From Sulfitobacter mediterraneus (lineage in GTDB: Bacteria; Pseudomonadota; Alphaproteobacteria; Rhodobacterales; Rhodobacteraceae), in contig NZ_QBKU01000013.1 of NCBI RefSeq assembly GCF_003054325.1, positions 55,917 to 119,916 of the forward strand: a DNA stretch of 64,000 nucleotides, written 5' to 3'. The notes below the pieces were generated by a model. The model was not told the origin of the DNA, ran no database searches, and saw only the letters and a list, made by a program, of their open reading frames with translations. Within the stretch, counting starts at the first letter, position 1. Every line of letters starts with the position of its first letter. The position numbers were made by a program, and so were the translations under genes. Below, one piece after another: positions 7,527-17,466 of the stretch.

Positions 7527-8762
7527 ATGCTGAAAACACTGATGCAGGTCGTTGCCCTATTGTTTTTTCTGGCAGGCGGTTCCTATGCGCAAGAGGCGAT
7601 GTTCGTCGGCAACGTCCCCTTGCCGGATGATGCAATCGAACCCGGAACGGCAAATTCGGAATTTGTTGGGACTTGGGTTGGTCAGTGGGACGGATGGCGC
7701 AACCACATTCTTGTTGTAGAGCGTGTGAAGCCTGATGGCTTTGCCGATGTCATCTATGCGGTGGGAAACGATTTCAATGCCCGGGGACGGTGGTTCAGGC
7801 GTCACGCAAAGGTAGAGGGCAAGACTCTTGTCTTTTCCGATGATGGTTTCCCGGCCCGCTACTTGATGTCAGGATCCGGTCGCATACGCGGTGTGTTTGG
7901 TGCGGATGCGGGATTTGCTGTTCTGCAGAGGCAGGACTTATCAGAGATATTGGCATCGCCAGACCAAGATTGGTTCTCCATTGGTCGGAATGATTACCTC
8001 CAGACAGATCTTATTGAAGATGGTCAGGCTGTTCGGCTGACTGTCATAACTTATCCACCACCGGGTGAGGGGCCATTCCCACTTGCTTTAATTCACCATG
8101 GATCAACCGGATCAGGCACCCAACCAAGTGATTTCGACCGGATCTGGACCAGCGACTGGCTTGCCGATTTACTTAATGAACATGGGTGGCTGGTTGCGTA
8201 TCCTTACCGGCGTGGGCGGGGTTTGTCAGATGGGCTTTATGACGAAGGTTTCGCATTGGATCGGTCTGAGGGGTATTCCCCAAAGGCGGCGCTGTCCCTT
8301 CCCGGAGCAGATCGGGCGCTGACAGATGCAAATGCGGCCCTTGCCGGACTGAGACAACGCGCTGACGTGCAACAAGGGAAAATTCTTGTTGGCGGAATAT
8401 CAAGAGGCGGCGTGGTCGCAATCATGCAAGCGGGGAGCATGCCCGACGGGGTTGCGGGCGTGATCAACTTTGTCGGCGGATGGACTGGTAAGAAAGGTGA
8501 GGCGTCAATCAATCCAACACTTTTCAAGCGCATCGGCGCCTTTGATGGTTTGATCCTGTCGATCTACGGAGAAGAAGACCCTTACTACAGCATTGAGCAT
8601 TCCAAGGCCAATGTTGCGCATTTGGCGGCAAGGGGGGCGCAAAGCAAACTGCATGTTGTGAAGCTTCCGGGGTATGGAAACGGACACAGGGTGATCGTCA
8701 TGCCAAGTTTTTGGGAAGAAGAGGTTGCAGCGTTTCTGCGTGAGATTGATCAACTGCGTTAA
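7527..8762 (+). CDS. Secreted alpha/beta hydrolase (dienelactone-hydrolase-like)
   Basis: 411 residues with a Sec signal peptide (MLKTLMQVVALLFFLAGGSY, cleavage probably after AQA/AQE). Residues 30-145 form an extra N-terminal domain ('GTWVGQWDGWRNHILVVERV') often found ahead of such esterases. The hydrolase core has 'LALIHHGSTGSG' (oxyanion region), nucleophile elbow 'VGGISRGGVV' (GxSxG), acid 'IYGEEDPYYS' and the catalytic His in 'GNGHRVI'. It is predicted to be periplasmic or extracellular, cleaving an ester or peptide-like bond. It follows the dioxygenase operon on the same strand but after a 74-bp gap, so it may have its own promoter. The substrate is unknown. Confidence 0.78.
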   Translation: MLKTLMQVVALLFFLAGGSYAQEAMFVGNVPLPDDAIEPGTANSEFVGTWVGQWDGWRNHILVVERVKPDGFADVIYAVGNDFNARGRWFRRHAKVEGKTLVFSDDGFPARYLMSGSGRIRGVFGADAGFAVLQRQDLSEILASPDQDWFSIGRNDYLQTDLIEDGQAVRLTVITYPPPGEGPFPLALIHHGSTGSGTQPSDFDRIWTSDWLADLLNEHGWLVAYPYRRGRGLSDGLYDEGFALDRSEGYSPKAALSLPGADRALTDANAALAGLRQRADVQQGKILVGGISRGGVVAIMQAGSMPDGVAGVINFVGGWTGKKGEASINPTLFKRIGAFDGLILSIYGEEDPYYSIEHSKANVAHLAARGAQSKLHVVKLPGYGNGHRVIVMPSFWEEEVAAFLREIDQLR

Positions 8763-8824
8763 TTGCCCTCCGGTTATTCAATTATTGCCGGGTAAGGTGC
8801 CAATGCCACAGTTGAACCGTAGCG

Positions 8825-9742
8825 TTAGATGTTTCGGAACGTTTCCTGAATGACATGCGACGCAATGGGCGACAAATCCCGATCCGCGCGGGTGATCACA
8901 AAGAACGGCGAGACGAAGATCTCTTCGACAACGTCCAACCGTACCACATTCATGTCCAAGGCCGAAACAGCAAGAAGTTCGACAACCTCATGGGATTGCG
9001 ATGCGATGGCCGTTGATTGTTCCAACAGGGCCAACGCCACTAGCAGTGAGGACGTGTTGGTGATCTGAGAGGGCATCGTGACCTGATTGGCGTGAAATGC
9101 GGTTTCCACTGCGGCACGGATCGGGGTGCCGTGTTCTTGGATGATCCATTCAAAATCCGTCAGATCCCTAAGGCGGATCGATTCTCGATTGGCCATCGGG
9201 TGATCTTGATACACCAACATCGACACCACTTCGTTGCGGGCCGGATAGATGCGATACATCTGGCTGTCAAAATCCTGAGGCGGCCTTGCGACTACAAAAT
9301 CAAATATTCCCTCATCCAAACCACGCATCAGCGTCGTGGAAGGGGCAACCTCAATCGTGAACTCAACTTGGGGAGCCTGTATGCGCATGGCGCGCACAAC
9401 CGGAACGATGAGGCCAACAGCAGGGCCGGTCACTGTGCCAATGCGAACGGACCCGGCCCGCCCACTGGCGATATTGGCAACATCCATTGCCAGCGTATCC
9501 AAACCTTGAAGAATCTGGCGGGCATGGCGAATGACGGCCTCTCCAACAGGGGTCGGCAACATTCCCTTGGCATGACGGGTGAATAGAGGCGTTCCCACCA
9601 ACTTCTCGATTTCCGATAACATCCGGGAGGCTGCCGGCTGTGATAGCGCGACCTCTTCGGCTGCGATCTGTAGTTTTCCGGAGCGTGCTATCTGTGAAAT
9701 CAGCCGAAGGTGCGTGTTTTTCAAACGATGCGCAAAGCTCAT
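8825..9742 (-). CDS. gbpR: LysR-family regulator of the sugar cluster, GbpR-like
   Basis: 305 residues. The N-terminal winged helix ('LRLISQIARSGKLQIAAEEVALSQPAASRMLSEIEKLVGTPLFTRHAKGMLPTPVGEAV') is typical LysR, followed by the periplasmic-binding-protein-like effector domain ('VRIGTVTGPAVGLIVPVVRAM'). It is divergent from a chvE-gguA-gguB operon, exactly the arrangement of gbpR in Agrobacterium, where GbpR controls chvE in response to arabinose or galactose. I infer that it activates the arabinose operon. Within the LysR family it resembles GbpR more than CbbR-like members, but the symbol rests on context. Confidence 0.8.
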   Translation of the reverse strand: MSFAHRLKNTHLRLISQIARSGKLQIAAEEVALSQPAASRMLSEIEKLVGTPLFTRHAKGMLPTPVGEAVIRHARQILQGLDTLAMDVANIASGRAGSVRIGTVTGPAVGLIVPVVRAMRIQAPQVEFTIEVAPSTTLMRGLDEGIFDFVVARPPQDFDSQMYRIYPARNEVVSMLVYQDHPMANRESIRLRDLTDFEWIIQEHGTPIRAAVETAFHANQVTMPSQITNTSSLLVALALLEQSTAIASQSHEVVELLAVSALDMNVVRLDVVEEIFVSPFFVITRADRDLSPIASHVIQETFRNI

Positions 9743-9753
9743 AAGTCACCAGT

Positions 9754-9769
9754 ATACCAATTTTGATAT
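9754..9769. promoter_or_regulatory. Candidate LysR (GbpR) binding site
   Basis: ATACCAA-TT-TTGATAT is a 7+2+7 inverted repeat with one mismatch, in the 154-bp gap between gbpR and chvE, 12 bp upstream of the gbpR start codon. LysR proteins bind AT-rich interrupted dyads containing T-N11-A, which this fits. It could mediate autoregulation and activation of the sugar operon. Confidence 0.4.
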
Positions 9770-9896
9770 GTTATTTGCCAATACTTACATTTTATTGTCA
9801 TGAGGTCCTGCGCTATGCAAGGCAGGAGCCTCATCGCTCGCAAAGAGAAAACGCGCGACACATCTGGATTAAAACGCGCATCCTTGGGAGGAAACA

Positions 9897-10949
9897 ATGA
9901 AACTTACGCGCCTGCTTTTGACGGCAGCGGCGACCGCATTTGTGTCTGCTGCTGCCTATGCTGATGGAACGGTCGGTATTGCGATGCCAACGCAATCATC
10001 TGCCCGCTGGATCTCTGACGGCAATTCGATGGTCGAACAGTTCAATGCCGCTGGCTATGACACGATCTTGCAATACGCCGAAGATGACATCCCCAACCAG
10101 TTGGCCCAGATCGAAAACATGATCACCAACGGTGTCGACGTTCTGGTGATTGCAGCCATTGACGGCACGACGCTGTCAAATGCGCTGGAAAACGCACATT
10201 TCGCCGATATCAAAGTGATCGCCTATGACCGGTTGATCCGCGACAGTGCACATGTCGATTACTATGCAACATTCGACAACTTCAAGGTTGGCGTTCAGCA
10301 GGCCACATCGCTGGTTGATGGCTTGAAAGAGCGCTTTGGTGACGGCCCCTACAATGTTGAGCTCTTCGGTGGTTCTCCGGACGACAACAACGCCTATTTC
10401 TTCTACAATGGCGCAATGTCTGTTCTGGATCCGTTGATCGCAGATGGCACCGTCAACATCGTATCCGGCCAGATGGGCATGGAAACTGTCGGCACCTTGC
10501 GTTGGGACGGTGCAGTGGCCCAGGCGCGCATGGATAATCTTTTGTCTGCGCACTACACAGATGCTCAGGTTCACGGCGTATTGGCCCCCTACGACGGCTT
10601 GTCGATTGGCATCATTTCATCGCTCAAAGGTGTGGGTTACGGATCTGGCGATCAGGCCATGCCGATTGTGACCGGTCAGGATGCCGAACTGCGCTCTGTC
10701 AAGTCTATGCTGGCAGGTGAGCAGTATTCGACTGTTTTCAAAGACACCCGCGAACTGGCCCGTGTGACCGTTGGCATGGTGGATGCATTGATTGAGGGCG
10801 GCGAGCCCGAGATCAACGACACCTCGACCTACAACAACGGTGTCAAAATCATCCCAAGCTACCTGCTTGAACCGGTTTCTGTGGATCTGTCCAACTGGGA
10901 AGAGGTGATCATCGGGTCCGGTTATTATACGATGGACGAAGTCCAGTAA
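9897..10949 (+). CDS. chvE: Periplasmic multiple-sugar-binding protein ChvE
   Basis: 350 residues with signal peptide '[22 protein letters not shown]'. The mature start '[27 protein letters not shown]' and '[30 protein letters not shown]', 'VIAYDRLI', '[21 protein letters not shown]' and '[17 protein letters not shown]' match ChvE/MmsE proteins, which bind L-arabinose, D-galactose, D-glucose and D-xylose. A strong ribosome site (GGGAGG) precedes it. It is the first gene of the arabinose operon and is followed by a stem-loop before the ATPase gene, which would allow extra synthesis of the binding protein. Confidence 0.92.
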   Translation: MKLTRLLLTAAATAFVSAAAYADGTVGIAMPTQSSARWISDGNSMVEQFNAAGYDTILQYAEDDIPNQLAQIENMITNGVDVLVIAAIDGTTLSNALENAHFADIKVIAYDRLIRDSAHVDYYATFDNFKVGVQQATSLVDGLKERFGDGPYNVELFGGSPDDNNAYFFYNGAMSVLDPLIADGTVNIVSGQMGMETVGTLRWDGAVAQARMDNLLSAHYTDAQVHGVLAPYDGLSIGIISSLKGVGYGSGDQAMPIVTGQDAELRSVKSMLAGEQYSTVFKDTRELARVTVGMVDALIEGGEPEINDTSTYNNGVKIIPSYLLEPVSVDLSNWEEVIIGSGYYTMDEVQ

Positions 10950-10965
10950 TCAGAGTTCTCCCTGG

Positions 10966-10991
10966 GTCTGTCCGCTTTTGGGTGGGCAGAC
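10966..10991 (+). promoter_or_regulatory. Intercistronic stem-loop after chvE
   Basis: GTCTGTCC (10966-10973) pairs with GGGCAGAC (10984-10991), 7 of 8 pairs with a 10-nt loop, in the 63-bp gap before gguA. There is no T-run, so it is more likely an mRNA-stabilising or processing element than a terminator. Confidence 0.4.
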
Positions 10992-11012
10992 ACTCATATT
11001 CATGTAGGCAGG

Positions 11013-12536
11013 ATGATGAAGACGCTACTCGAAATGCGCGCGATCACCAAGGAATTCCCGGGGGTCAAGGCGCTCGACACGGTCAACCTTGCCGTCCAAG
11101 AAGGTGAGATTCATGCCATCTGTGGCGAAAACGGTGCGGGCAAATCAACACTGATGAAAGTGTTGTCCGGGGTCTATCCGACAGGCACATATGATGGCGA
11201 AATACACTACGACGGCGCGTTGGCAGAATTTGCAGACATCTCCGATTCCGAGGCGCGCGGAATTATCATCATTCATCAGGAACTGGCGCTTGTCCCGCTT
11301 TTGTCGATTGCCGAGAACCTGTTTCTGGGCAACGAATGCAGCCGCAGCGGCATCATTGACTGGCGCGACACAAACCAGCGCACCGAAGCGCTGTTGCGAA
11401 AGGTTGGTTTGACAGAGCCACCAAGCGCCATTGTCGACAAGTTGGGTGTGGGCAAACAACAGCTGGTAGAGATCGCCAAGGCACTGTCAAAAGAGGTTCG
11501 CTTGCTGATCTTGGATGAGCCGACTGCGGCCTTGTCTGAGAGTGACAGCCAAGCCCTGTTGGATCTGATGCTGGAGCTCAAGCAGCAAGGCGTCACCCAA
11601 ATCATTATCAGCCACAAATTGAACGAAGTCCGCCGCGTGGCGGATACCGTGACCGTCATTCGTGACGGAACCACAGTTTCGACCATGAACGCTGCCAAGG
11701 GCGAGATCACAGAAGATGGCATTGTGCGTGATATGGTGGGGCGCGACATGGCTGACCGTTACCCCGAACGTGCGCGACGTGCGGGCGAGATCCTGATGGA
11801 GGTCAAAGGCTGGAACGTCTGGCATCCGATTCACGCCGAACGGCAGATGATCAAAGATGTGAACATGACCGTCCGTGCCGGCGAAGTTGTTGGCATCGCC
11901 GGGCTCATGGGGGCCGGACGCACTGAACTGGCGATGAGCATCTTTGGCCGCTCCTATGGCCGAAACATTTCGGGCAGCCTTGAAATGAACGGGGCACCGG
12001 CGAATGTCGATTCTGTCTCCGGCGCGATTGAGGCCGGCCTTGCCTATGTGACCGAAGACCGGAAATCGCTTGGTCTTGTGCTGGATGAAACCATCCAACG
12101 CAATATCACACTGGCCAATCTGCCGGAGGTGTCGCGCAAAACGATCCTGAACGAGGCACGCGAAACCCAAGTGGCAGAAAAATATCGCGCGGCGCTCAAC
12201 ATCAGAACACCAAGTGTGTTTCAAAAAGTTATGAACCTGTCCGGCGGCAATCAGCAAAAGGTTGTCCTGTCCAAGTGGCTGTTTGCCGGGCCTGAGGTTC
12301 TGATCCTTGATGAACCGACCCGTGGCATCGATGTGGGCGCAAAATTTGAAATTTACGGAATCATCAACGAACTGTCCGCGCAGGGCAAAGGTGTCGTGAT
12401 GATTTCCTCTGAAATGCCCGAGCTTCTGGGCATGTGTGATCGCATCTACGTAATGAATGAGGGCGCTTTTGTCGGTGAATTGACCGCCGAAGAAGCCAGC
12501 CAAGAGCGCATCATGTCGCTCATCGTGACCGAATAG
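11013..12536 (+). CDS. gguA: Sugar ABC transporter ATP-binding protein GguA (two ATPase domains)
   Basis: 507 residues, the usual length for RbsA/XylG-type fused ATPases. Domain 1 has Walker A '[12 protein letters not shown]' and Walker B '[11 protein letters not shown]'; domain 2 has the degenerate '[12 protein letters not shown]', signature '[15 protein letters not shown]' and '[16 protein letters not shown]'. It energises ChvE-dependent uptake at the cytoplasmic face. The start could be 11013 or the next ATG at 11016; the weak AGG upstream does not decide. It sits 11 bp before the permease gene. Confidence 0.92.
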   Translation: MMKTLLEMRAITKEFPGVKALDTVNLAVQEGEIHAICGENGAGKSTLMKVLSGVYPTGTYDGEIHYDGALAEFADISDSEARGIIIIHQELALVPLLSIAENLFLGNECSRSGIIDWRDTNQRTEALLRKVGLTEPPSAIVDKLGVGKQQLVEIAKALSKEVRLLILDEPTAALSESDSQALLDLMLELKQQGVTQIIISHKLNEVRRVADTVTVIRDGTTVSTMNAAKGEITEDGIVRDMVGRDMADRYPERARRAGEILMEVKGWNVWHPIHAERQMIKDVNMTVRAGEVVGIAGLMGAGRTELAMSIFGRSYGRNISGSLEMNGAPANVDSVSGAIEAGLAYVTEDRKSLGLVLDETIQRNITLANLPEVSRKTILNEARETQVAEKYRAALNIRTPSVFQKVMNLSGGNQQKVVLSKWLFAGPEVLILDEPTRGIDVGAKFEIYGIINELSAQGKGVVMISSEMPELLGMCDRIYVMNEGAFVGELTAEEASQERIMSLIVTE

Positions 12537-12547
12537 GAGACAGGGAC

Positions 12548-13777
12548 ATGACAGATCGCAATGCAGAGGCCGCGAACGGCTCGGGCATCGGTGCATACTT
12601 GATGGGGCACATGCGCGAATACGGCCTTTTGTTTGCCTTGATCGCCATCATGTTCTTCTTTCAGATCGTGACAAATGGCACACTTTTGAAGCCGGTGAAT
12701 GTCACCAACCTGCTGTTGCAGAACAGTTATATCATCATCATGGCTCTGGGTATGTTGATCGTGATTGTGGCGGGACATATCGACCTCTCGGTCGGTTCTG
12801 TCATGGGGTTTGTCGGCGCGCTTGCCGCTGTGATGATCGTGGAATGGGACATGTCCACAGGGGTGACAATCGCAACCTGTCTTCTTGCCGGTGGCCTGAT
12901 CGGTGCGGCACAGGGGTATTGGATCGCCTATTGGAAAATCCCTTCGTTTATTGTGACGCTGGCCGCAATGCTTGTGTTTCGTGGCCTGTCGCTTTGGCTG
13001 CTGGAAGGGCAATCCCTGGGCCCGTTTCCACGGGAATTCCAGATGATCTCGAACGGATTTGTGGCCGACATATTCCCTGCGGGTCTGGCGATCGGCCTTG
13101 CGGATCTGTTCGGGGAAAAACGGATCAACGTATTGTCCCTCGCAACGGGTCTGACTGCGGCCTGTTTGATCACCTATATGGGGCTGAAGTCCCGCGCCCA
13201 AAACCGTGCTTTCGGCATGGATGTGGAGCCCGCCGCCTTTTTCTATGCGCGGATCGGGATCACCTCATTGGCGTTGATCTTTATCTTTTACAAACTGTCG
13301 ACCTTCCGCGGCCTGCCCAATGTGCTTTTGACGATGGGTGTTCTGACGATCATCTATGCGTTCTTCACCGAGCGCACTGTGACGGGGCGGCGCATCTACG
13401 CGCTGGGCGGCAATGAAAAGGCGGCGAAACTCTCTGGAGTGAAGACCGAGCGTCTGACCTTCCTCGCCTTTGCGAATATGGGCGTGCTGGCGGCGGCGGC
13501 GGGCTTGGTCTTTGCTGCGCGGCTTAATTCCGCGACGCCAAAGGCGGGCTTTGCGCTGGAACTGGATGTGATCGCGGCTGTTTTCATCGGCGGTGCGTCG
13601 ATGTCAGGCGGTGTCGGTAGGATTGTCGGTGCGGTGGTCGGGGCCTTTTTGATGGGGGTGCTCAACAACGGCATGTCGATCCTTGGCATTGGCATCGATT
13701 ATCAGCAGGTGATCAAGGGTCTGGTCCTGCTCGCTGCGGTGATCTTTGACGTCTACAACAAATCGAAGCAGTCTTAA
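12548..13777 (+). CDS. gguB: Multiple-monosaccharide ABC transporter permease GguB
   Basis: 409 residues, longer than ordinary ribose permeases (about 320) as expected for GguB/MmsB. Hydrophobic helices run throughout, with the family blocks 'LLLQNSYIIIMALGMLIVIVAGHIDLSVGSVMGFVGALAAVM', 'WKIPSFIVTLAAMLVFRGL', 'RRIYALGGNEKAAKLSGV' and 'ELDVIAAVFIGGASMSGGVGRIVGAVVGAFLMGVLNNGMSILGI'. It forms the inner-membrane channel with GguA. The preceding ribosome site is AGGAGA. Confidence 0.92.
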   Translation: MTDRNAEAANGSGIGAYLMGHMREYGLLFALIAIMFFFQIVTNGTLLKPVNVTNLLLQNSYIIIMALGMLIVIVAGHIDLSVGSVMGFVGALAAVMIVEWDMSTGVTIATCLLAGGLIGAAQGYWIAYWKIPSFIVTLAAMLVFRGLSLWLLEGQSLGPFPREFQMISNGFVADIFPAGLAIGLADLFGEKRINVLSLATGLTAACLITYMGLKSRAQNRAFGMDVEPAAFFYARIGITSLALIFIFYKLSTFRGLPNVLLTMGVLTIIYAFFTERTVTGRRIYALGGNEKAAKLSGVKTERLTFLAFANMGVLAAAAGLVFAARLNSATPKAGFALELDVIAAVFIGGASMSGGVGRIVGAVVGAFLMGVLNNGMSILGIGIDYQQVIKGLVLLAAVIFDVYNKSKQS

Positions 13778-13778
13778 G

Positions 13779-15521
13779 ATGAAATTTAAGCCCGCAAAAT
13801 GGCCCCGAAAACTGCGCTCTGCCGCATGGTACGAAGGCAGCACCAAAGACGTGATTTACCATCGCGGCTGGATGAAAAATCAAGGCTACCCGGACGATCT
13901 GTTCGATGGTCGCCCGATCATTGGCATTCTGAACACTTGGTCAGACATGACCCCCTGCAACGGCCATCTGCGTGAATTGGCGGAAAAGGTCAAAGCAGGG
14001 ATCTGGGAAGCTGGCGGTTTTCCGATGGAAGTGCCTGTCTTTTCAGCATCAGAGAACACCTTTCGCCCGACGGCGATGATGTTTCGCAATCTTGCGGCGT
14101 TGTCGATCGAAGAGCAGATCCGTGGTCAACCCATGGATGGATGTGTGCTGATGGTGGGCTGTGACAAAACCACGCCGTCCTTGTTGATGGCGGCCGCGTC
14201 TTGTGACCTCCCCTCAATCGTTGTCACCGGCGGGCCAATGCTTAATGGATGGTTCCAAGGGGAACGGGTCGGGGCAGGCACCCATCTGTGGCGCTTCTCC
14301 GAAGCTGTGAAAGCCGGAGAGATGACCCAGGAGGCGTTTCTGAGTGCTGAATCCGCCGTGACCCGGTCTTCGGGCACCTGCAACACGATGGGCACGGCCT
14401 CTTCCATGGCATCCATGTCCGAAGCTCTGGGTATGGCACTGTCCGGCAATGCGGCGATCCCTGCCGTTGACAGCCGCCGCCGCGTGATGGCGCAATTGTC
14501 CGGCCGCCGGATTGTGCAGATGGTGAAAGATGATTTGAAACCCTCCGACATTCTGACCAAAAACGCGTTTGAGAACGCGATCCGTTGTAATGGCGCGGTT
14601 GGTGGATCGACAAACACGGTAGTGCATATGTTGGCTATCGCCGGGCGCATTGGCGTGGACGTCACACTGGATGATTGGGATCGTTGCGGGCGCGACGTGT
14701 CGACCATTCTGAACCTCCAGCCCTCAGGCGAATACTTGATGGAAGAGTTCTTTTACGCTGGCGGATTGCCTGTCGTTCTCAAACGCTTGGGCGAGGCTGG
14801 CAAACTTCACAAAGATGCGCTGACGGTTTCCGGTGAAACCGTCTGGGATGAAGTCAAAGAGGCGGTCAACTGGAACGAAGATGTGATCCGGCCGGTGGAT
14901 AAACCGCTCACCACAAATGGCGGTATCGCAGTCCTGAAAGGCAACCTTGCCCCGCGGGGCGCGATCTTGAAACCCTCCGCCGCGTCACCGCACCTGATGC
15001 AGCACCGTGGCCGGGCTGTCGTGTTTGAGGACATTGACGATTACAAGGCGCGGATCAACGATGATACGCTTGATATTGACGAAACCTGTATCATGGTGCT
15101 GAAAAACTGTGGCCCCAAGGGCTATCCCGGCATGGCAGAGGTCGGCAATATGGGCCTTCCCCCAAAGGTGCTGAAGAAAGGGATCAAGGACATGATCCGC
15201 ATTTCGGACGCCCGCATGTCCGGCACAGCCTACGGCACCGTTATCCTGCACACCTCCCCCGAAGCTGCGGCAGGCGGGCCGCTGGCGGTGGTCCAAAGCG
15301 GTGACATGATCGAGGTCGATGTGGCAGGCCGCCGGTTGCATCTGGAGATATCCGAGGCTGATCTGGCAGCGCGTCTTTCGAAATGGACACCGCGTCATGA
15401 GATGGCCGCATCGGGCTATGCCTGGTTGCATCAGACGCATGTCGAAGGGGCTGATACAGGCGCGGACCTCAATTTTCTCAAAGGGTGCCGCGGCGCACCT
15501 GTTGGAAAGGACTCCCATTGA
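13779..15521 (+). CDS. araC: L-arabinonate dehydratase (IlvD/Edd family)
   Basis: 580 residues starting 1 bp after gguB. The three [2Fe-2S] cysteines of the IlvD/Edd family are C60 ('SDMTPCNGHL'), C128 ('LMVGCDKTTPS') and C201 ('SSGTCNTMGT'); spacing and length match the characterised L-arabinonate dehydratases. The C-terminal 'MRISDARMSGTAYGTVILHTSPEAAAGGPLAVVQSGDMI' is also diagnostic. It converts L-arabinonate to L-2-keto-3-deoxyarabonate and water. Related enzymes also take D-fuconate or D-galactonate, so the exact specificity is inferred from the adjoining genes. Confidence 0.88.
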   Translation: MKFKPAKWPRKLRSAAWYEGSTKDVIYHRGWMKNQGYPDDLFDGRPIIGILNTWSDMTPCNGHLRELAEKVKAGIWEAGGFPMEVPVFSASENTFRPTAMMFRNLAALSIEEQIRGQPMDGCVLMVGCDKTTPSLLMAAASCDLPSIVVTGGPMLNGWFQGERVGAGTHLWRFSEAVKAGEMTQEAFLSAESAVTRSSGTCNTMGTASSMASMSEALGMALSGNAAIPAVDSRRRVMAQLSGRRIVQMVKDDLKPSDILTKNAFENAIRCNGAVGGSTNTVVHMLAIAGRIGVDVTLDDWDRCGRDVSTILNLQPSGEYLMEEFFYAGGLPVVLKRLGEAGKLHKDALTVSGETVWDEVKEAVNWNEDVIRPVDKPLTTNGGIAVLKGNLAPRGAILKPSAASPHLMQHRGRAVVFEDIDDYKARINDDTLDIDETCIMVLKNCGPKGYPGMAEVGNMGLPPKVLKKGIKDMIRISDARMSGTAYGTVILHTSPEAAAGGPLAVVQSGDMIEVDVAGRRLHLEISEADLAARLSKWTPRHEMAASGYAWLHQTHVEGADTGADLNFLKGCRGAPVGKDSH

Positions 15522-16450
15522 TGAAAATCGCTCTTGTAGGGATCGGCAAGATTGCCGTGGATCAGCATGTGCCAGCCATCGCTGCATCCTCCAACTGGGA
15601 ACTAGCAGCGACAGTGTCCCGCAGCGGCACGGTCGAGGGTATCGATGCCTATACCGATCTGGAAGAGATGTTGCAGAGCTGTGGTGACATTCGCGTTGTC
15701 TCGCTCTGCTTGCCGCCGGTGCCGCGCTATGCGGCGGCACAAGCGGCCATTCGGGCCGGTCGGCACGTCATGCTGGAGAAACCACCGGGGGCGACATTGT
15801 CAGAATGCCACGCGCTTGAGGCCATGGCGCGAGAACATCGGGTGTCGCTCTTTGCAACCTGGCACTCGCGCGAGGCGGCGGGGGTTGCACAGGCCAAGCA
15901 GTGGCTGGCCGGAAAAGATCTGCACAGGCTGTCTGTCACATGGAAAGAAGACGTGCGCCGCTGGCATCCGGGCCAGGACTGGATCTGGCAACCGGGTGGT
16001 CTGGGTGTGTTTGATCCAGGCATTAATGCTTTGTCCATTGTGACAGAAATCCTACCAGACCCGATCCATGTGCAAAGCGCACTTTTGGAGGTTCCGGAAA
16101 ACTGTCAGACCCCCATCGCGGCCTCGATAGAATTCAGCCACCCCAAAGGGGCGCAGGTCGGTGCGGTTTTTGATTTCCGGCAAAGCGGCGAACAAATCTG
16201 GACGATCGAAGTGGAAACCGGGCAAGGTACGCTGGTTCTGTCAGAGGGCGGCGCGAAGCTGACCATCGACGGCTCGGACCTACTGGATCAGGATCACTTG
16301 AGCCTGCAGGGCGAATATCCCAGGCTTTACGCGCGGATGGCTGATCTGGTCAGCCACGGTGACATCGACATGGACTTGGCCCCGATGCGCCATGTTGCCG
16401 ATGCCTTCACCCTCGGCCGCCGAATCTCGGTCGCCCCATTTATCGAATAG
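15521..16450 (+). CDS. araA: L-arabinose 1-dehydrogenase (Gfo/Idh/MocA family)
   Basis: 309 residues, the same length as the Azospirillum brasilense L-arabinose 1-dehydrogenase, which it resembles closely by eye ('VGIGKIAVDQHVPAI', 'HVMLEKPPGATLSECHALEAMA', 'FATWHSREA', 'WKEDVRRWHPGQDWIWQPGGLGVFDPGINALSIVTEILP'). The N-terminal Rossmann GIGKIA motif binds NAD(P)+, and EKP carries the catalytic lysine. It oxidises the sugar (L-arabinose, often D-galactose too) to the lactone. The start codon overlaps the last base of the previous stop (TGATG). A lactonase gene is not present nearby, so hydrolysis may be spontaneous or encoded elsewhere. Confidence 0.9.
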   Translation: MKIALVGIGKIAVDQHVPAIAASSNWELAATVSRSGTVEGIDAYTDLEEMLQSCGDIRVVSLCLPPVPRYAAAQAAIRAGRHVMLEKPPGATLSECHALEAMAREHRVSLFATWHSREAAGVAQAKQWLAGKDLHRLSVTWKEDVRRWHPGQDWIWQPGGLGVFDPGINALSIVTEILPDPIHVQSALLEVPENCQTPIAASIEFSHPKGAQVGAVFDFRQSGEQIWTIEVETGQGTLVLSEGGAKLTIDGSDLLDQDHLSLQGEYPRLYARMADLVSHGDIDMDLAPMRHVADAFTLGRRISVAPFIE

Positions 16451-16537
16451 GCCCCTGCAGATGGCCGTTTTGCTGCGCGATGGCTCTTGGCCATGCTCAA
16501 CGCCGAACGACCGCCCCCATAATCAAGGAGAACCGCG

Positions 16538-17455
16538 ATGCAAAACCCAATGACAGGCATCCTGCCCGTTGCGCCAACGCCCTTTCATTCCGATGGCACA
16601 GTAGATGAAAGCGGAATGTGCCGCGTATTGGATTGCATGATCGACCAAGGGGTCGATGCCATCTGTATTCTGGCGAACTATTCCGAACAATTCGTCCTGT
16701 CTGACGAAGAACGCGCCAGATTAACCCGCGTGAGCCTCGAACATGTGGCGGGTCGTGTGCCGATGATTGTCACCACCAGCCACTTTTCCACACAGTTAGC
16801 GGTGGCGCGCGCGGTCGAAGCTGAGGCCATGGGCGCATCCATGATCATGATGATGCCGCCCTATCACGGCGTCGGACTTGTCCCATCCGAAGTGGGGATT
16901 TTCGAACATTTTCAAGCGGTTTCCGAGGCTGCCAACATCCCGATCATGGTGCAGGATGCGCCCCTGTCGGGGGTCACTCTGACGGTGCCGACACTGGTAA
17001 AAATGGCCCGCGAGATTGAAAACGTCAGCTATTTCAAAATGGAAACGCCCTTCGCTGCGGACAAACTCGCCGCGTTGATCGACGCGGGCGGTGATCACAT
17101 CGTCGGGCCTTTTGATGGCGAAGAGGCCGTCACACTATTGGCCGATCTGGACGCAGGCGCAAAAGGCACCATGACCTCCGCACTGCAACCCGAACTGATC
17201 CGGCCCATCGTCACCCGGTATCTGGCGGGCGATATGGATGGTGCGTTGGAGCAATGGAAGCTGTGTTTGCCGTTGATCAACCACGAGAACCGCCAATGTG
17301 GGTTGCGCGCAGCCAAAACCGTCATGATGGCGGGTGGCGTCATTGGATCGGACCATGTGCGTCATCCACTCAAGCCCATGTCCCAAAGAACCAAAGCCCG
17401 ATTGTTGCAATTGGCAGGTGAGCATGACCTCATCGCCTTGCGCTGGGGCAAATGA
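16538..17455 (+). CDS. araD: L-2-keto-3-deoxyarabonate dehydratase (DHDPS/NAL superfamily)
   Basis: 305 residues. 'GVDAICILANYSEQFVLSDEERARLTRVSLEHVAGRVPMIVTTSHFSTQLAVARA', 'MMPPYHGVG', 'PIMVQDAPLSGVTL' and 'LPLINHENRQCGLRAAKTVMMAGGVI' closely resemble the Azospirillum AraD enzyme as I remember it. The Schiff-base lysine is K167 in 'VSYFKMETP'. It turns L-2-keto-3-deoxyarabonate into 2-oxoglutarate semialdehyde. An 87-bp gap separates it from araA and carries no signal I can name. Confidence 0.9.
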   Translation: MQNPMTGILPVAPTPFHSDGTVDESGMCRVLDCMIDQGVDAICILANYSEQFVLSDEERARLTRVSLEHVAGRVPMIVTTSHFSTQLAVARAVEAEAMGASMIMMMPPYHGVGLVPSEVGIFEHFQAVSEAANIPIMVQDAPLSGVTLTVPTLVKMAREIENVSYFKMETPFAADKLAALIDAGGDHIVGPFDGEEAVTLLADLDAGAKGTMTSALQPELIRPIVTRYLAGDMDGALEQWKLCLPLINHENRQCGLRAAKTVMMAGGVIGSDHVRHPLKPMSQRTKARLLQLAGEHDLIALRWGK

Positions 17456-17466
17456 GGAGAGAAACC

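Noticed and set aside
11487..12596. A 369-codon open frame on the - strand
   Set aside because: It is antisense to gguA, whose Walker and signature motifs are intact; the translation shows no family resemblance.
13746..13778. Upstream in-frame start for the arabinonate dehydratase
   Set aside because: It overlaps the gguB coding end, adds 11 residues not found in the family, and the ATG at 13779 gives the expected length.
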